Source of the DNA: Rhodococcus ruber NBRC 15591
Lineage (GTDB): Bacteria; Actinomycetota; Actinomycetes; Mycobacteriales; Mycobacteriaceae
NCBI RefSeq assembly: GCF_001894945.1
Contig: NZ_BCXE01000020.1
Coordinates: 123,800 to 187,799, forward strand
Direction: 5' to 3'
DNA length: 64,000 nt
In this document: positions 33,817-43,639 of the stretch, in pieces
How the letters are laid out: each line of letters opens with the position of its first letter
How positions within the stretch are numbered: position 1 is the stretch's first letter
Position numbers and translations under genes: made by a program
The notes under the pieces: generated by a model
What the model was told of the DNA's origin: nothing
The model's database searches: none
The model's input: only the letters and a program-made list of their open reading frames with translations

Positions 33817-35271
33817 ATGTCGTTGACCGACCCGCCCCGGACCGGAACCGCGGCTCACCACGACGGCGCGGACTTCCACGCCGAGAGTCGTGCCTATCTC
33901 GAAAAGCGAAGTCTGAGAAAGGGTTCGGCAGGCTGGATTCTGCTCGCGGGGCTGGGGGTCAGCTACGTCATCTCGGGTGACTACGCCGGCTGGAACAACG
34001 GCCTGGCCGAAGGCGGGTTCGGTGGACTGCTCGTCGCCTCGGTGATCATCGCGGCCATGTACTTCGCGATGGTGCTCGGCATGGCGGAGTTGTCCTCCGC
34101 GCTGCCGGCCGCCGGCGGCGGCTACACCTTCGCCCGTCGCGCACTCGGACCCTGGGGTGGATTCGCCACCGGCACAGCAATTCTCATCGAGTACTCGATC
34201 GCCCCGGCGGCGATCGCCACGTTCATCGGCGGGTACGTCGAGTCGCTGAACCTGTTCGGCATCACCGACGGGTGGTGGATCTACCTCGCCGTGTACGCGG
34301 TGTTCATCGGCATCCACCTCACCGGCGCGGGCGAAGCCCTCAAGGCGATGTTCGTGATCACCGCGATCGCACTCGTCGGGCTCGTGGTGTTCGCGGTCTC
34401 GGCCGTCGGGCTGTTCGACACCGCCAATCTGACCGACATCGCCGTCGACGAGACCGCCGCCGGTGCGTCGTCGTTCCTGCCCTTCGGTCTGTTCGGCATC
34501 TGGGCGGCCGTGCCGTTCGCGATCTGGTTCTTCCTCGCCGTCGAGGGGGTGCCGCTCGCCGCGGAGGAGGCGACCGAACCGGAGAAGAACGTGCCCAAGG
34601 GCATCATCGTGTCCATGCTGGTACTGCTCGTCACCGGTGCGACCGTGCTGTTCCTGGCCACCGGCGCGCTCGGCGCCGAGGCCCTGTCCACCTCCGGCAA
34701 CCCGCTCGTCGAGGCCCTCGGCGACAGCGGCGCCGCGAAGGTGGTCAACTACATCGGCCTCGCCGGTCTGATCGCGAGCTTCTTCTCGATCATGTACGCG
34801 TACTCGCGGCAGACGTTCGCGCTCTCGCGCGCCGGTTACCTCCCGACGAGCCTGTCGCTGACCAACAAGCGCAAGGCGCCGGTGCTGGCGCTGATCGTCC
34901 CCGGTGTGATCGGGTTCGCGCTGTCGCTCACGGGGGAGGGCGCGATGCTGCTGAACATGGCCGTCTTCGGTGCCGCGGTGAGCTACGTGCTGATGATGGT
35001 CAGCCACATCGTGCTGCGGCGGCGCGAGCCGAACATGCCGCGGCCCTACCGCACCCCCGGCGGTGTCGTCACCACCTCCTTCGCGCTGGTCGTCGCGGCC
35101 GCTGCCGTCGTGGCCACCTTCCTGGTCGACCCGATCGCCGCCCTGTGGACCCTCGGCGCCTTCGCCGCGTTCATGGCCTACTTCGGGCTCTACAGCCGGC
35201 ACCGGCTGGTGGCGAACTCGCCCGACGAGGAGTTCGCCGCGCTCGCCGAGGCGGAGGCCGAGCTGAAGTGA
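33817..35271 (+). CDS. eat: Ethanolamine permease (APC superfamily)
   Basis: 484 residues from ATG 33817, with GAAGAGGAA before it; the longer upstream reading is Cys/Arg-rich and rejected. Twelve membrane spans fit the APC fold. They start with RKGSAGWILLAGLGVSYVISGDYAGWNNGLAEGGFGGLL, whose G-D-Y-x-G-W-N segment is characteristic of ethanolamine permeases. GAGEALKAMFVITA and FAIWFFLAVEGVPLAAEEATEPEKNVPKG are also typical. It imports ethanolamine by proton-coupled transport. The stop overlaps the GTG of eutB, which confirms the substrate by context. Confidence 0.92.
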   Translation: MSLTDPPRTGTAAHHDGADFHAESRAYLEKRSLRKGSAGWILLAGLGVSYVISGDYAGWNNGLAEGGFGGLLVASVIIAAMYFAMVLGMAELSSALPAAGGGYTFARRALGPWGGFATGTAILIEYSIAPAAIATFIGGYVESLNLFGITDGWWIYLAVYAVFIGIHLTGAGEALKAMFVITAIALVGLVVFAVSAVGLFDTANLTDIAVDETAAGASSFLPFGLFGIWAAVPFAIWFFLAVEGVPLAAEEATEPEKNVPKGIIVSMLVLLVTGATVLFLATGALGAEALSTSGNPLVEALGDSGAAKVVNYIGLAGLIASFFSIMYAYSRQTFALSRAGYLPTSLSLTNKRKAPVLALIVPGVIGFALSLTGEGAMLLNMAVFGAAVSYVLMMVSHIVLRRREPNMPRPYRTPGGVVTTSFALVVAAAAVVATFLVDPIAALWTLGAFAAFMAYFGLYSRHRLVANSPDEEFAALAEAEAELK

Positions 35272-36683
35272 GCGTCTACACCCAGCACCTCGCCGGCACC
35301 ACCTACACCTTCGACGGCCTCGTGGACCTGCTCGCCAAGGCCACCCCGCGCCGCTCCGGCGACGAACTCGCCGGCTGCGCGGCCGAATCCGACGCCGAGC
35401 GCGCGGCCGCGCAGTGGGTGCTCGCCGACGTCCCGCTCGACGTGTTCCTCGCCGAGCCGGTGGTGCCCTACGAGACCGACGAGGTCACCCGGCTGATCCT
35501 CGACGACCACGACCGCGACGCCTACCGCGCCGTGCAGCACCTGACGGTCGGGGGACTGCGCGACCTGCTCCTCGACACCGTCACGAAGGCCGATGCGGCC
35601 GCGACGTTCGCCGCCCTGTCACCCGGCCTGACGCCCGAGATGGTCGCCGCCGTCAGCAAGCTCATGCGCAACCAGGACCTGATCGCGGTGGCCCGCGCGA
35701 TCGAGGTCACGTCGGCGTTCCGCACCACCGTGGGACTTCCCGGCCGGCTCGGCACCCGGCTGCAGCCCAACCATCCCACCGACGACCCGCGCGGCATCGC
35801 CGCCGCGACCCTCGACGGGCTGCTGATGGGGTGCGGCGACGCCGTCATCGGCATCAACCCGGCGACGGATTCGCCCCGGGCCACCGCCGACCTGCTGCAC
35901 CTGCTCGACGAGATGCGGCTGCGCTTCGACATCCCGGTGCAGTCCTGCGTGCTCTCCCACGTGACGACCACCCTCGGCCTCATCGAGGCCGGCGCCCCGG
36001 TGGACCTGGTGTTCCAGTCCATCGCCGGCACCGAGGGCGCCAACGCCGGCTTCGGGGTGAACCTCGCGCTGCTGCGCGAGGCGAACGAGGCCGGTCGCGC
36101 CCTGGGGCGCGGCACCGTCGGGGACAACATCATGTACCTCGAGACGGGACAGGGTTCGGCGCTGTCGGCCGGCGCGCATCTCGGCACGGGCGGACGTCCG
36201 GTGGATCAGCAGACCCTCGAGACCCGGGCGTACGCCGTCGCCCGCGCGCTCGACCCGCTGCTGATCAACACGGTGGTCGGTTTCATCGGCCCGGAGTACC
36301 TCTACGACGGCAAGCAGATCGTCCGGGCGGGCCTCGAGGACCACTTCTGCGGCAAGTTGCTGGGCCTGCCCATGGGTGTGGACGTGTGCTACACCAACCA
36401 CGCCGAGGCCGACCAGGACGACATGGACACCCTCCTGACGCTGCTCGGGGTTGCCGGCGCCGCGTTCGTCATCGCCGTGCCCGGGGCCGACGACGTCATG
36501 CTCGGCTACCAGAGCCTGTCGTTCCACGACGCGCTGTACGTGCGGCGCGCGCTCGGCCTGCGTCCCGCTCCCGAGTTCGAGCGGTGGCTCGCCGGCCTCG
36601 GCATGGTCGACGGAGCCGGGCACATCCTGCCGGTGGACGCGGCCGCCTCCCCGCTGCGCGCCCTCGCGGGAGGTGCGGCATGA
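35268..36683 (+). CDS. eutB: Ethanolamine ammonia-lyase large subunit EutB
   Basis: 471 residues from GTG 35268, overlapping the permease stop. The TIM-barrel active-site strands are recognisable: GLPGRLGTRLQPNHPTDDPRG, GLLMGCGDAVIGINPATDS, VQSCVLSHVTTTL, VFQSIAGTEGANAGFGVNL, LETGQGSALSAGAHLG, VGFIGPEYLYDGKQIVRAGLEDHFCGKLLGLPMGVDVCYTNHAEADQDD. With EutC it converts ethanolamine to acetaldehyde and ammonia using adenosylcobalamin. Length matches the family. No EutA reactivase or microcompartment genes are present, so the reaction would be free in the cytoplasm. Confidence 0.96.
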   Translation: MSVYTQHLAGTTYTFDGLVDLLAKATPRRSGDELAGCAAESDAERAAAQWVLADVPLDVFLAEPVVPYETDEVTRLILDDHDRDAYRAVQHLTVGGLRDLLLDTVTKADAAATFAALSPGLTPEMVAAVSKLMRNQDLIAVARAIEVTSAFRTTVGLPGRLGTRLQPNHPTDDPRGIAAATLDGLLMGCGDAVIGINPATDSPRATADLLHLLDEMRLRFDIPVQSCVLSHVTTTLGLIEAGAPVDLVFQSIAGTEGANAGFGVNLALLREANEAGRALGRGTVGDNIMYLETGQGSALSAGAHLGTGGRPVDQQTLETRAYAVARALDPLLINTVVGFIGPEYLYDGKQIVRAGLEDHFCGKLLGLPMGVDVCYTNHAEADQDDMDTLLTLLGVAGAAFVIAVPGADDVMLGYQSLSFHDALYVRRALGLRPAPEFERWLAGLGMVDGAGHILPVDAAASPLRALAGGAA

Positions 36684-37444
36684 GCGAGTCCGTCGACCGT
36701 GACTTCTGGGCGCCGCTGCGGTCGTCGACGCAGGCCCGCATCGGGCTCGGCCGCGCCGGCGACGGCCTCCCGACCGCGCGGGTGCTCGAGTTCCGGGCCG
36801 CGCACGCCGCGGCCCGCGATGCGGTGCACCAGCCCCTCGACGTGCCGGCCCTGGCCGCCGACGTCGAACGTCTCGGACTCGGCGCGCCCGTCGTCGTCGA
36901 GAGCCGCGTGCGCGATCGGGGCGAGTACCTGCGCCGCCCGGATCTCGGCCGCGTGCCCGCGGACCTGTCCGCGGTCCCGGCCGTCGGCGCCGACGTCGGG
37001 GTGGTCCTCGCCGACGGGCTCTCGCCGCGGGCCCTGACCGAGCACGGCGTCGCCCTGCTCGAGGCGATCGTGGCGGCCCTGCCGCGGCACCTGTCCGTGG
37101 CGACGCCGGTGATCGCGACGTCGGCGCGGGTCGCGCTCGGCGACCACATCGGCGCCGCCCTGGGGGTGCGCACCCTGCTGGTCCTGATCGGGGAGCGGCC
37201 CGGGCTGTCGGTCGCCGACAGCCTCGGGGTGTACCTGACCCACGAGCCGCGGCCCGGTCGTGCCGACGCCGAACGGAACTGCGTGTCCAACATCCACCCA
37301 CCCGAAGGGCTGGGGTATGCGGCGGCCGCGTGCGTCGTCGCGGGGCTGGTCGACGGGGCGCGCCGGCTCGGGCGGTCCGGGGTGGACCTGAAGGACACCA
37401 CGCGGGGCGACCGGCTCGATTCCGCGACGGTGGGGGAGTTGTAG
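36680..37444 (+). CDS. eutC: Ethanolamine ammonia-lyase small subunit EutC
   Basis: 254 residues; ATG 36680 overlaps the eutB stop (ATGA). The motif set is typical: SSTQARIGLGRAGDGLPTARVLEFRAAHAAARDAVH at the N-terminus, DGLSPRALTEHG, RVALGDHIGAALGVRTLLVLIGERPGLSVADSLGVYLTHEPRPG, then ERNCVSNIHPPEGLGYAAAA. This subunit helps form the cobalamin-binding site of EutBC. It ends the operon permease-eutB-eutC. A TTGACA box starts the next unit about 30 bp later. Confidence 0.96.
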   Translation: MSESVDRDFWAPLRSSTQARIGLGRAGDGLPTARVLEFRAAHAAARDAVHQPLDVPALAADVERLGLGAPVVVESRVRDRGEYLRRPDLGRVPADLSAVPAVGADVGVVLADGLSPRALTEHGVALLEAIVAALPRHLSVATPVIATSARVALGDHIGAALGVRTLLVLIGERPGLSVADSLGVYLTHEPRPGRADAERNCVSNIHPPEGLGYAAAACVVAGLVDGARRLGRSGVDLKDTTRGDRLDSATVGEL

Positions 37445-37475
37445 CGGCGAGAACGTGACGCATCCGCGTGGCCGG

Positions 37476-37505
37476 TTGACATTGCCGCCGCATCCGCCAA
37501 ATCAT
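37476..37505 (+). promoter_or_regulatory. Candidate promoter for the gene at 37566
   Basis: TTGACA (37476-37481) and AATCAT (37500-37505) are separated by 18 bp, within the 121-bp gap after eutC. GAGGAGAGGA follows just before the ATG. The -35 is consensus and the -10 is weak. Confidence 0.4.
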
Positions 37506-37565
37506 GTACTCCGCCCGACCGGGTGACACGTACGGCCCGCGACCGGGCGACGAGGAGAGGACACG

Positions 37566-38114
37566 ATGGCTTTCGCTGGCAATGTCGACGAGCTGGCTCT
37601 GCTGCAGACGGTGCGGCTGAAGCAGACCGTCACCGCGGAGGTGATCGCGGCGCATCTCGGGGTGTCCGTCGCGTCCGGCCGGGCGGCGTTCGACGCACTC
37701 GTCGCCCAGGGCAAGGCGAAGGAGAGCGGCGACGGCATCTCCCTGACCGACGCGGGTGCTGCGGAGCTGACCGATCAGCTCGACGCGGAGCGCGTCTCGA
37801 TCGACGAGGATTCCCTCGCGGAGCTGTTCGAACAGTTCGGGCCGCTCGACGACGAGCTCACCGCGCTGCTCGCCGACCCGGAATCCGCCAACTTCCTCGA
37901 CGAACTGATCGAGCTGGATCGCAAGGCGCAGAATCTCTTCGACGACGTGTCGGCCTTCGTTCCGCGCCTGTCGCGGTACCAGGACCTGTTCGCCGAGGCG
38001 CTCGGGAAGATCAAGTCCGGCGCGCTGGCATGGGCCACGGCACCGAACATCGACTCGTACGCGACCGTGTGGCGCGAGATGCGCGCCGAACTCGCCGGCG
38101 CCGCCGGTCGCTGA
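37566..38114 (+). CDS. Hypothetical protein with a winged-helix-like N-terminus
   Basis: 182 residues, ATG preceded by GAGGAGAGGA. Residues 8-65 read LALLQTVRLKQTVTAEVIAAHLGVSVASGRAAFDALVAQGKAKESGDGISLTDAG, which looks like a MarR/DeoR-style winged helix. The acidic helical remainder (DDELTALLADPESANFLDELIELDRKAQNLFDDV) has no known motif. I do not recognise the family. It may be a regulator or an adaptor. It is transcribed alone between eutC and the damaged phosphatase gene on the opposite strand. Confidence 0.7.
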   Translation: MAFAGNVDELALLQTVRLKQTVTAEVIAAHLGVSVASGRAAFDALVAQGKAKESGDGISLTDAGAAELTDQLDAERVSIDEDSLAELFEQFGPLDDELTALLADPESANFLDELIELDRKAQNLFDDVSAFVPRLSRYQDLFAEALGKIKSGALAWATAPNIDSYATVWREMRAELAGAAGR

Positions 38115-38122
38115 CGCGCCGG

Positions 38123-38546
38123 TCACCGGAACGCGGCGACGAAGCGCCGTTGCCCGGGCGTGTCCACCGCTCGGCGCGAATAGTGCTCGCGCACATAGGC
38201 AACCGCGTCGGCGGGCGGCACGCCGTCGAGGATCGCCAGGCAGGCCGGCGCGGTGCCCGTGCGGCCGTGTCCCCCGCCGCAGGCGACTTCGACGCGTTCG
38301 GCCACACACCGCTCCCATGCCTCGTGCAGTATCCGGCGCGCGGCCCGGGGATCGGCTGGGAGCCGGAAGTCGGGCCAGCGGATCCATCGGGCCTGCCACG
38401 GGACCGTCGGCGGTTTCCGGCCCGAGCGGTAGATCCCGAGTGTGGGGTGCGGGCCGGTCGGCGCCGGCGGACGCCCCGGCCCCGGACGGTCCGGCCCGAC
38501 GGGAGGGCCAGAACCCCCGGGTGCCCGGTTCCCAGGTCGTCGTCAT
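38123..38546 (-). pseudogene. Protein-tyrosine/dual-specificity phosphatase gene with two frameshifts
   Basis: The N-terminus MTTTWEPGTRG starts at ATG 38546, but the natural continuation VLALPSGRTVRGRGVRR is in another frame, switching at the GGGGG run at about 38512-38517. The rest is in the third frame, switching near 38460-38475. It contains TLGIYRSGRKPPTVPWQARWIRWPDFRLPADPRAARRILHEAWERC and the P-loop ACGGGHGRTGTAPACLAILDGVPPADAVAYVREHYSRRAVDTPGQRRF. The P-loop CGGGHGRTG has the Cys and Arg of tyrosine phosphatases. Both shifts are repaired by adding one base each in G/C runs. They are either sequencing errors or true mutations. If real, the enzyme is dead unless translation begins at GTG 38305, which would give only a 60-residue fragment. 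Confidence 0.65.
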
Positions 38547-38657
38547 GGACGGAGCGTAGGCGGCGCGGGCGCGGCCGGTCCGCCCCGGTGGCCGCGCCGG
38601 GATGCCCGACGCGCTCCGGTCATTCGTTCGCCGAACTACGTGATACGGCTCACAGCC

Positions 38658-38674
38658 ACCCCCCTTTCGGGGGT
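38658..38674. promoter_or_regulatory. ACCCCC-N5-GGGGGT dyad upstream of the MHS transporter
   Basis: Perfect 6-bp arms lie at 38658-38663 and 38669-38674, about 90 bp before the transporter GTG, in the 215-bp spacer that also holds the phosphatase gene's upstream side. Could be an operator; no assignment is possible. Nothing else stands out in this spacer. Confidence 0.35.
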
Positions 38675-38761
38675 AGTGGGGGAGTGAGGCGGATCACTAC
38701 CTTTCCTTCCATCCCGCGGCGCAGGTCCGCCGCGGCTCGGACGGAAATACGGAGGACAGAC

Positions 38762-40129
38762 GTGACCACAGTGTCGACACCGGGGGCCGAACCCCCCGTG
38801 GTACCGGCGGGGCACAAGCCCGCCGCGCCGACCGCTCCTGCCCCGGGCGGCCCCGGCATCCGACGCGTCGCCATCGCCAGCTGCATCGGCACCACCATCG
38901 AGTTCTACGACTTCTTCATCTACGGAACCGCCGCAGCCCTGGTCTTCCCGACGGTGTTCTTCCCGGCGCTCGGCGCCACCGCCGGCACGGTCGCCTCGTT
39001 CGCGACCTTCGCCGTCGCCTTCATCGCGCGCCCGGTCGGCGCCATGCTGTTCGGGCACTTCGGCGACCGTATCGGCCGCAAGAAGACCCTCGTCTCCACC
39101 CTGCTGCTGATGGGCATCTCGACCCTGCTCATCGGGTTGCTTCCGGGCGCCGAGACGATCGGCGTCGCCGCCCCGATCATCCTCGTGCTGCTGCGCTTCG
39201 CCCAGGGCTTCGCCGTCGGCGGTGAATGGGCCGGCGCGACGCTGCTCACCGCCGAGTACGCGCCACCGGGCAAACGCGGCCTGTATGCGATGTTCCCCCA
39301 GCTGGGCCCGGCCATCGCCTTCGCCCTGTCGAGCGGCACCTTCCTGTTCACCGGCCTGGCCCTCGGCGACACCAACGAGGCCTTCCTCGACTACGGTTGG
39401 CGAATCCCGTTCCTGCTCAGCATCGTTCTCGTGGCCGTCGGTCTGTACATGCGCCTCGCCATCCAGGAGACCCCGGTGTTCCGGGCCGAGAGCGAAGCCC
39501 GCGCCGCCGCCCCGGCCGAGAAGCGCACCCTGCCGTTCCTCGACGCCCTGCGCTACCAGACCAAGGAGATCCTCCTCTCGGCCGGCGCCCTGGCGATCAT
39601 GTTCGCCTTCTTCTACATGGGCACCGCGTACCTGACCAGCTACGCGACCAAGACCCTCGGCTTCTCCCGGCCGTTCGTCCTGACCGTCGGCATCGTCTCG
39701 TCGCTCGTGTTCGGCGCCGCGATCGTGCTCTCCGCGCTCTACTCCGACCGGGTCGGACGCCGTCGCGTCATCATGATCTCGTGCGGCTTCTCCGTCGTGT
39801 GGGCGCTGGCGCTGTTCCCGCTGCTCGACACCGGATCGCCGGTCGCGTTCGTCGTCGGCATGATGGTCACCCTGGCCATCTTCGGCATCGCCTACGGCCC
39901 GTGCGGCGCACTGCTGCCGGAGATGTTCCACACCCGGTACCGGTACACCGGCGCCGGACTCGGCTACAACCTCGCCGGCGTCCTCGGCGGTGCGATCCCG
40001 CCCATGCTGGCCGCGCCCCTGGCCGCGTCCTACGGCGGCATCGCCATCGGCGTCATGCTCTCCGTGCTCGGCGTCCTGAGCTTCGTGTGCACGAAGGCCC
40101 TCGTCGAGACCCGGGACCGAGCGCTCTGA
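38762..40129 (+). CDS. MFS transporter of the metabolite:H+ symporter (MHS) family
   Basis: 455 residues from GTG 38762, preceded by GGAGGACA. The first TM has the MHS motif [26 protein letters not shown]. The loop 2-3 motif is [13 protein letters not shown], then [29 protein letters not shown], all diagnostic of the ShiA/ProP/KgtP group. Twelve spans are visible and the loop 8-9 motif is DRVGRRRVI. It likely imports an organic acid or a zwitterion by proton symport. Substrate is unknown; neighbours suggest a carboxylate. A strong hairpin terminator follows. Confidence 0.92.
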   Translation: MTTVSTPGAEPPVVPAGHKPAAPTAPAPGGPGIRRVAIASCIGTTIEFYDFFIYGTAAALVFPTVFFPALGATAGTVASFATFAVAFIARPVGAMLFGHFGDRIGRKKTLVSTLLLMGISTLLIGLLPGAETIGVAAPIILVLLRFAQGFAVGGEWAGATLLTAEYAPPGKRGLYAMFPQLGPAIAFALSSGTFLFTGLALGDTNEAFLDYGWRIPFLLSIVLVAVGLYMRLAIQETPVFRAESEARAAAPAEKRTLPFLDALRYQTKEILLSAGALAIMFAFFYMGTAYLTSYATKTLGFSRPFVLTVGIVSSLVFGAAIVLSALYSDRVGRRRVIMISCGFSVVWALALFPLLDTGSPVAFVVGMMVTLAIFGIAYGPCGALLPEMFHTRYRYTGAGLGYNLAGVLGGAIPPMLAAPLAASYGGIAIGVMLSVLGVLSFVCTKALVETRDRAL

Positions 40130-40136
40130 TCCCGCC

Positions 40137-40168
40137 GGCGCCCTCCCCGACACCCCGGGGAGGGCGCC
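40137..40168 (+). terminator. Hairpin terminator after the MHS transporter
   Basis: 12-bp perfect arms GGCGCCCTCCCC (40137-40148) and GGGGAGGGCGCC (40157-40168) with an 8-nt loop begin 7 bp after the stop codon. Confidence 0.8.
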
Positions 40169-40190
40169 TCGTGCTGTCACCACCCCCTCA

Positions 40191-40211
40191 ACTGTCCAGA
40201 ATCCGAACACC
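40191..40211. promoter_or_regulatory. Motif ACTGTCCA-N6-GAACA, site 1 (before the acyl-CoA synthetase)
   Basis: ACTGTCCA followed after 6 nt by GAACA, 85 bp upstream of the acyl-CoA synthetase ATG. The same two blocks with the same spacing occur at 43640 before the aldehyde dehydrogenase. Both lie next to the AcoR/MimR-like regulator gene, so this is a candidate binding site for that protein. Confidence 0.5.
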
Positions 40212-40295
40212 TGCGGCCCCGGATCGGCGAGCATGGTGGACGAGTCCTCGAGACCCCGTCGCTCGTCCCGGGCCGCGCACACTGCAGGAGCACCA

Positions 40296-41954
40296 ATGAC
40301 CGGTTTCACCACACCCGAACTGCCCAGCTACACCTCGGGGGCGTGGAACACCCCGCTGCTCGGGGACACGATCGGCGACAACTTCGACCGCACCGTCGCC
40401 CGGCACGGCGCCCGGGACGCGCTCGTCGACCGCGCCGCCGGCCGGCGCTGGACCTACACCGAGCTCGCCGGCGAGGTCGACGCTCTCGCGTTCGGGCTGC
40501 TGCGGGCCGGCATCGGGAAGGGCGACCGGGTGGGCATCTGGGCGCCCAACTGCGCCGAGTGGGTGGTCGTCCAGTACGCCACCGCGAAGATCGGCGCGAT
40601 CCTGGTCAACATCAACCCGGCCTACCGCTCGCACGAACTGCAGTACGTGCTCACCCAGGCCGGAATCCGGATGCTGGTCGCGGCCCCGAGGTTCAAGACG
40701 TCCGACTACGCGGCGATGATCGACGAGGTGCGGGGCAACTGCCCGGATCTCGAACAGGTGGTGCTGCTCGGCTCTCCCGACTGGGACGAGCTCGGCGAGT
40801 CCGGCCGCGCCGCACTCGCCGACGACCGCACCCGGCTCGACGCCGCGCAGCGCGACCTGTCGGCCGACGATCCGATCAACATCCAGTACACGTCCGGCAC
40901 GACCGGATTCCCCAAGGGCGCCACCCTCAGCCACCACAACATCCTCAACAACGGGTTCTTCGTGGGCGAGCTGTGCCACTACACCGAGCAGGACAAGGTG
41001 TGCATCCCGGTGCCCTTCTACCACTGCTTCGGCATGGTGATGGGCAATCTGGCCTGCACCAGCCACGGTGCGACGATGGTGATCCCGGGACCGGCCTTCG
41101 ACCCGGCCCAGACGCTGGCCGCCGTCGCCGAGGAGCGCTGCACCTCCCTCTACGGGGTGCCGACGATGTTCATCGCCGAACTCGCCGACCCCGGCTTCGA
41201 CGGCTTCGACCTGTCGAGCCTGCGAACCGGCATCATGGCGGGCTCGCCGTGCCCGGTCGAGGTGATGAAGCAGGTCATCGAACGGATGGGCATGGCCGAG
41301 GTCTCCATCTGCTACGGCATGACCGAGACCTCCCCGGTGTCGCTGCAGACCCGCAGCGACGACACCATCGACCAGCGGGTGTCCACCGTCGGCCGCGTCG
41401 GCCCGCACCTCGAGGTCAAGATCGTCGATCCGGCCACGGGCCTGACCGTCCCGCGCGGCGAGCCGGGCGAGCTGTGCACCCGCGGGTACTCGGTGATGCT
41501 CGGGTACTGGAACCAGCCCGACAAGACCGCCGAGGCCATCGACGCCGCCCGGTGGATGCACACCGGCGACATCGGCGTCATGGACGCCGACGGGTACGTC
41601 TCGGTCACCGGCCGCATCAAGGACATGGTCATCCGGGGTGGCGAGAACATCTACCCGCGGGAGATCGAGGAGTTCCTCTACACCCACCCGGACATCCTCG
41701 ACGCCCAGGTGGTCGGGGTGCCCGACCAGAAGTACGGGGAGGAGCTCATGGTGTGGATCCGGATGCGAGAGGGTGCGGCACCGCTCGACGCGCAGTCGCT
41801 GCGCGAGTACTGCACGGGCAAGCTCGCGCACTACAAGATCCCCCGCTACGTGCACGTCGTCGACGAGTTCCCGATGACGGTCACCGGCAAGATCCGCAAG
41901 GTCGAGATGCGTGAGATCTCGACGGCCCTGCTCGGGGAGGCCGGACAGGGGTGA
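40296..41954 (+). CDS. Acyl-CoA synthetase (AMP-binding, FadD type)
   Basis: 552 residues from ATG 40296, with CAGGAG before it. The AMP-binding signature is [18 protein letters not shown], followed by GYGMTE-type text ([15 protein letters not shown]), then [41 protein letters not shown], and the catalytic Lys in [14 protein letters not shown]. It activates a short/medium-chain fatty or branched carboxylic acid to its CoA thioester via an acyl-adenylate. Its stop overlaps the GTG of the AcoR-like regulator, and an aldehyde dehydrogenase and alcohol dehydrogenase lie beyond. Context favours acids produced by alcohol oxidation. Confidence 0.9.
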   Translation: MTGFTTPELPSYTSGAWNTPLLGDTIGDNFDRTVARHGARDALVDRAAGRRWTYTELAGEVDALAFGLLRAGIGKGDRVGIWAPNCAEWVVVQYATAKIGAILVNINPAYRSHELQYVLTQAGIRMLVAAPRFKTSDYAAMIDEVRGNCPDLEQVVLLGSPDWDELGESGRAALADDRTRLDAAQRDLSADDPINIQYTSGTTGFPKGATLSHHNILNNGFFVGELCHYTEQDKVCIPVPFYHCFGMVMGNLACTSHGATMVIPGPAFDPAQTLAAVAEERCTSLYGVPTMFIAELADPGFDGFDLSSLRTGIMAGSPCPVEVMKQVIERMGMAEVSICYGMTETSPVSLQTRSDDTIDQRVSTVGRVGPHLEVKIVDPATGLTVPRGEPGELCTRGYSVMLGYWNQPDKTAEAIDAARWMHTGDIGVMDADGYVSVTGRIKDMVIRGGENIYPREIEEFLYTHPDILDAQVVGVPDQKYGEELMVWIRMREGAAPLDAQSLREYCTGKLAHYKIPRYVHVVDEFPMTVTGKIRKVEMREISTALLGEAGQG

Positions 41955-43597
41955 ACGGTCTGCGGCCGGAGATCGCGCTGTCCTGGAAGCGCTCACAGCT
42001 GAGCGGGATAGACCCGGGACGGCTTCCCGAACCGACCCTGCTGGGCCCCTCGGACGCGGCCGGGCGGCTGCTCGACGCCGCCCGGCCGGTGCTCGACGAG
42101 CTGCGCACCCAGCTCGCCGGCACGGGCTGCTGCATCCTCCTCGTGGACCGCGACTGCCGGATCGTGGCCCGGTTGTTCGACTCGGCACCCATGCAACGGG
42201 CCATGGAGGAGATCGGCGTGGTCCCCGGCGCCGCCCTGAGCGAGGACACCTACGGCACCAATGCCCTCGGCACCCCGTTCGAGGTGCGGCAGAGCCTCGT
42301 GGTGCACGGCGAAGAGCACTACCTCGAGTCCCTCAAGGACTTCAGCTGCTACGGGCATCCCCTCGTGCATCCGGTCACCCGTCGCATCGAAGGCATCCTC
42401 GACATCACCGCCGCCGGCAAGACCGCCAATCCGCTGTTCGCGCCGTTCCTCGCCCGGGCGGCCCGCGACATCGAGGCACGGCTGCTCGAGGGCGCCCGCG
42501 AGTCCGACCGGCGGGTCGTCGACGCGTTCCAGCGGGCCGCGCAGCAGCGCGGCGTCGCGGTCGCGGCCATGGGCGAGGACATCATGCTCACCAACAAGGC
42601 CGCCGTCGAACTGCTCCTGCCCGCCGATCACGCTGCCCTGCGCGCGATCGCGGTCGATCTGCCAGCGGGGGAGTCCCGCACCATGGACTTCGCGCTGTCC
42701 GCCGGCGGCAGCACCCGGTTGCGGATCGACCGCATCCCGGGCATCGGCAGCGGCGCGTTGTTCCTGCTCGACGCCTCCGGGGCACGCGAACCCGTGCCCC
42801 GGAGCGACGTCGCGCAGGATGCGACGACGCGGCTACGGCGGCGGCTCGGGCGGCTGCGCGACGGTGCCGGTGGCGTGGCGATCGTCGGCGAGCCCGGCAG
42901 TGGGCGAACCTGGGCGGCAAGGGAACTCGTCCGTGAGGCGGGCACGTTCCTGGATGCCGCCCGGATCGTCGGTGAGGGTGAACGCGAATGGTCGGCCCGG
43001 TTGCTCACGGTCGCGGCCGCCGCGACGGACCGCGGCTTCGTGGTCGTCGAACACGTGCACCTGGCGCCGGACCCGGTGCCGGCGCTGCTCTCGTCGATGC
43101 TCTCCGACCCGGCCGCACCGCGGCTCGTGCTCACGGCCGACCCCGTCGACGGCATCCGGCCGCCGGTGCGGGAGCTGTTGGCACGCTGCCCCGGTCAGGT
43201 CCGGGTCCCGGCCCTGCGGCAACGGATCCGGGAACTCGGTGACCTGGCCGCCGCGCTCGCGCAGGAACTCGGCCGACCGGATCTGCGCCTGGGCCCGAGT
43301 GCCCTGACGGCCTTGTCGGAACGTTCGTGGCCCGGCAACCTCGCCGAACTGCGGGCGGTGCTCGCCGCCGTCCCGGTGCGGGAGTCCCCGCTGCCGGTGC
43401 GACGGGAGGATCTGCCGGTCGACTACCGGGCGACGAGCCGGGTCTCCCGCCTGGGTGGGCGCGAGCGCGCCGAGCGGGAGGCCATCATCGAGGCGCTGCG
43501 TGAGAGCGGCGGCAACAAGGTGCACGCCGCGGCGCAGCTCGGTATCAGCCGCACCACGCTCTACAGCCGGATCCGCGCGCTCGGCATCGCGGGCTGA
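41951..43597 (+). CDS. AcoR/MimR-like regulator with GAF, degenerate AAA+ and Fis-type HTH
   Basis: 548 residues from GTG 41951, overlapping the synthetase stop. N-terminus [19 protein letters not shown] and the GAF region ([66 protein letters not shown]) are typical of acetoin/alcohol-responsive activators. The AAA+ domain keeps a Walker A-like [15 protein letters not shown], but the sigma-54 contact loop GAFTGA is absent. The C-terminal Fis helix is intact ([39 protein letters not shown]). It should bind DNA in response to an alcohol/ketone-type ligand and act with ordinary sigma factors. Likely targets are the adjacent dehydrogenase genes. Confidence 0.88.
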   Translation: MNGLRPEIALSWKRSQLSGIDPGRLPEPTLLGPSDAAGRLLDAARPVLDELRTQLAGTGCCILLVDRDCRIVARLFDSAPMQRAMEEIGVVPGAALSEDTYGTNALGTPFEVRQSLVVHGEEHYLESLKDFSCYGHPLVHPVTRRIEGILDITAAGKTANPLFAPFLARAARDIEARLLEGARESDRRVVDAFQRAAQQRGVAVAAMGEDIMLTNKAAVELLLPADHAALRAIAVDLPAGESRTMDFALSAGGSTRLRIDRIPGIGSGALFLLDASGAREPVPRSDVAQDATTRLRRRLGRLRDGAGGVAIVGEPGSGRTWAARELVREAGTFLDAARIVGEGEREWSARLLTVAAAATDRGFVVVEHVHLAPDPVPALLSSMLSDPAAPRLVLTADPVDGIRPPVRELLARCPGQVRVPALRQRIRELGDLAAALAQELGRPDLRLGPSALTALSERSWPGNLAELRAVLAAVPVRESPLPVRREDLPVDYRATSRVSRLGGRERAEREAIIEALRESGGNKVHAAAQLGISRTTLYSRIRALGIAG

Positions 43598-43639
43598 CCG
43601 TACCCGCGCGGGTCTCGTCGCTCGTATGCGCATGTGCGC

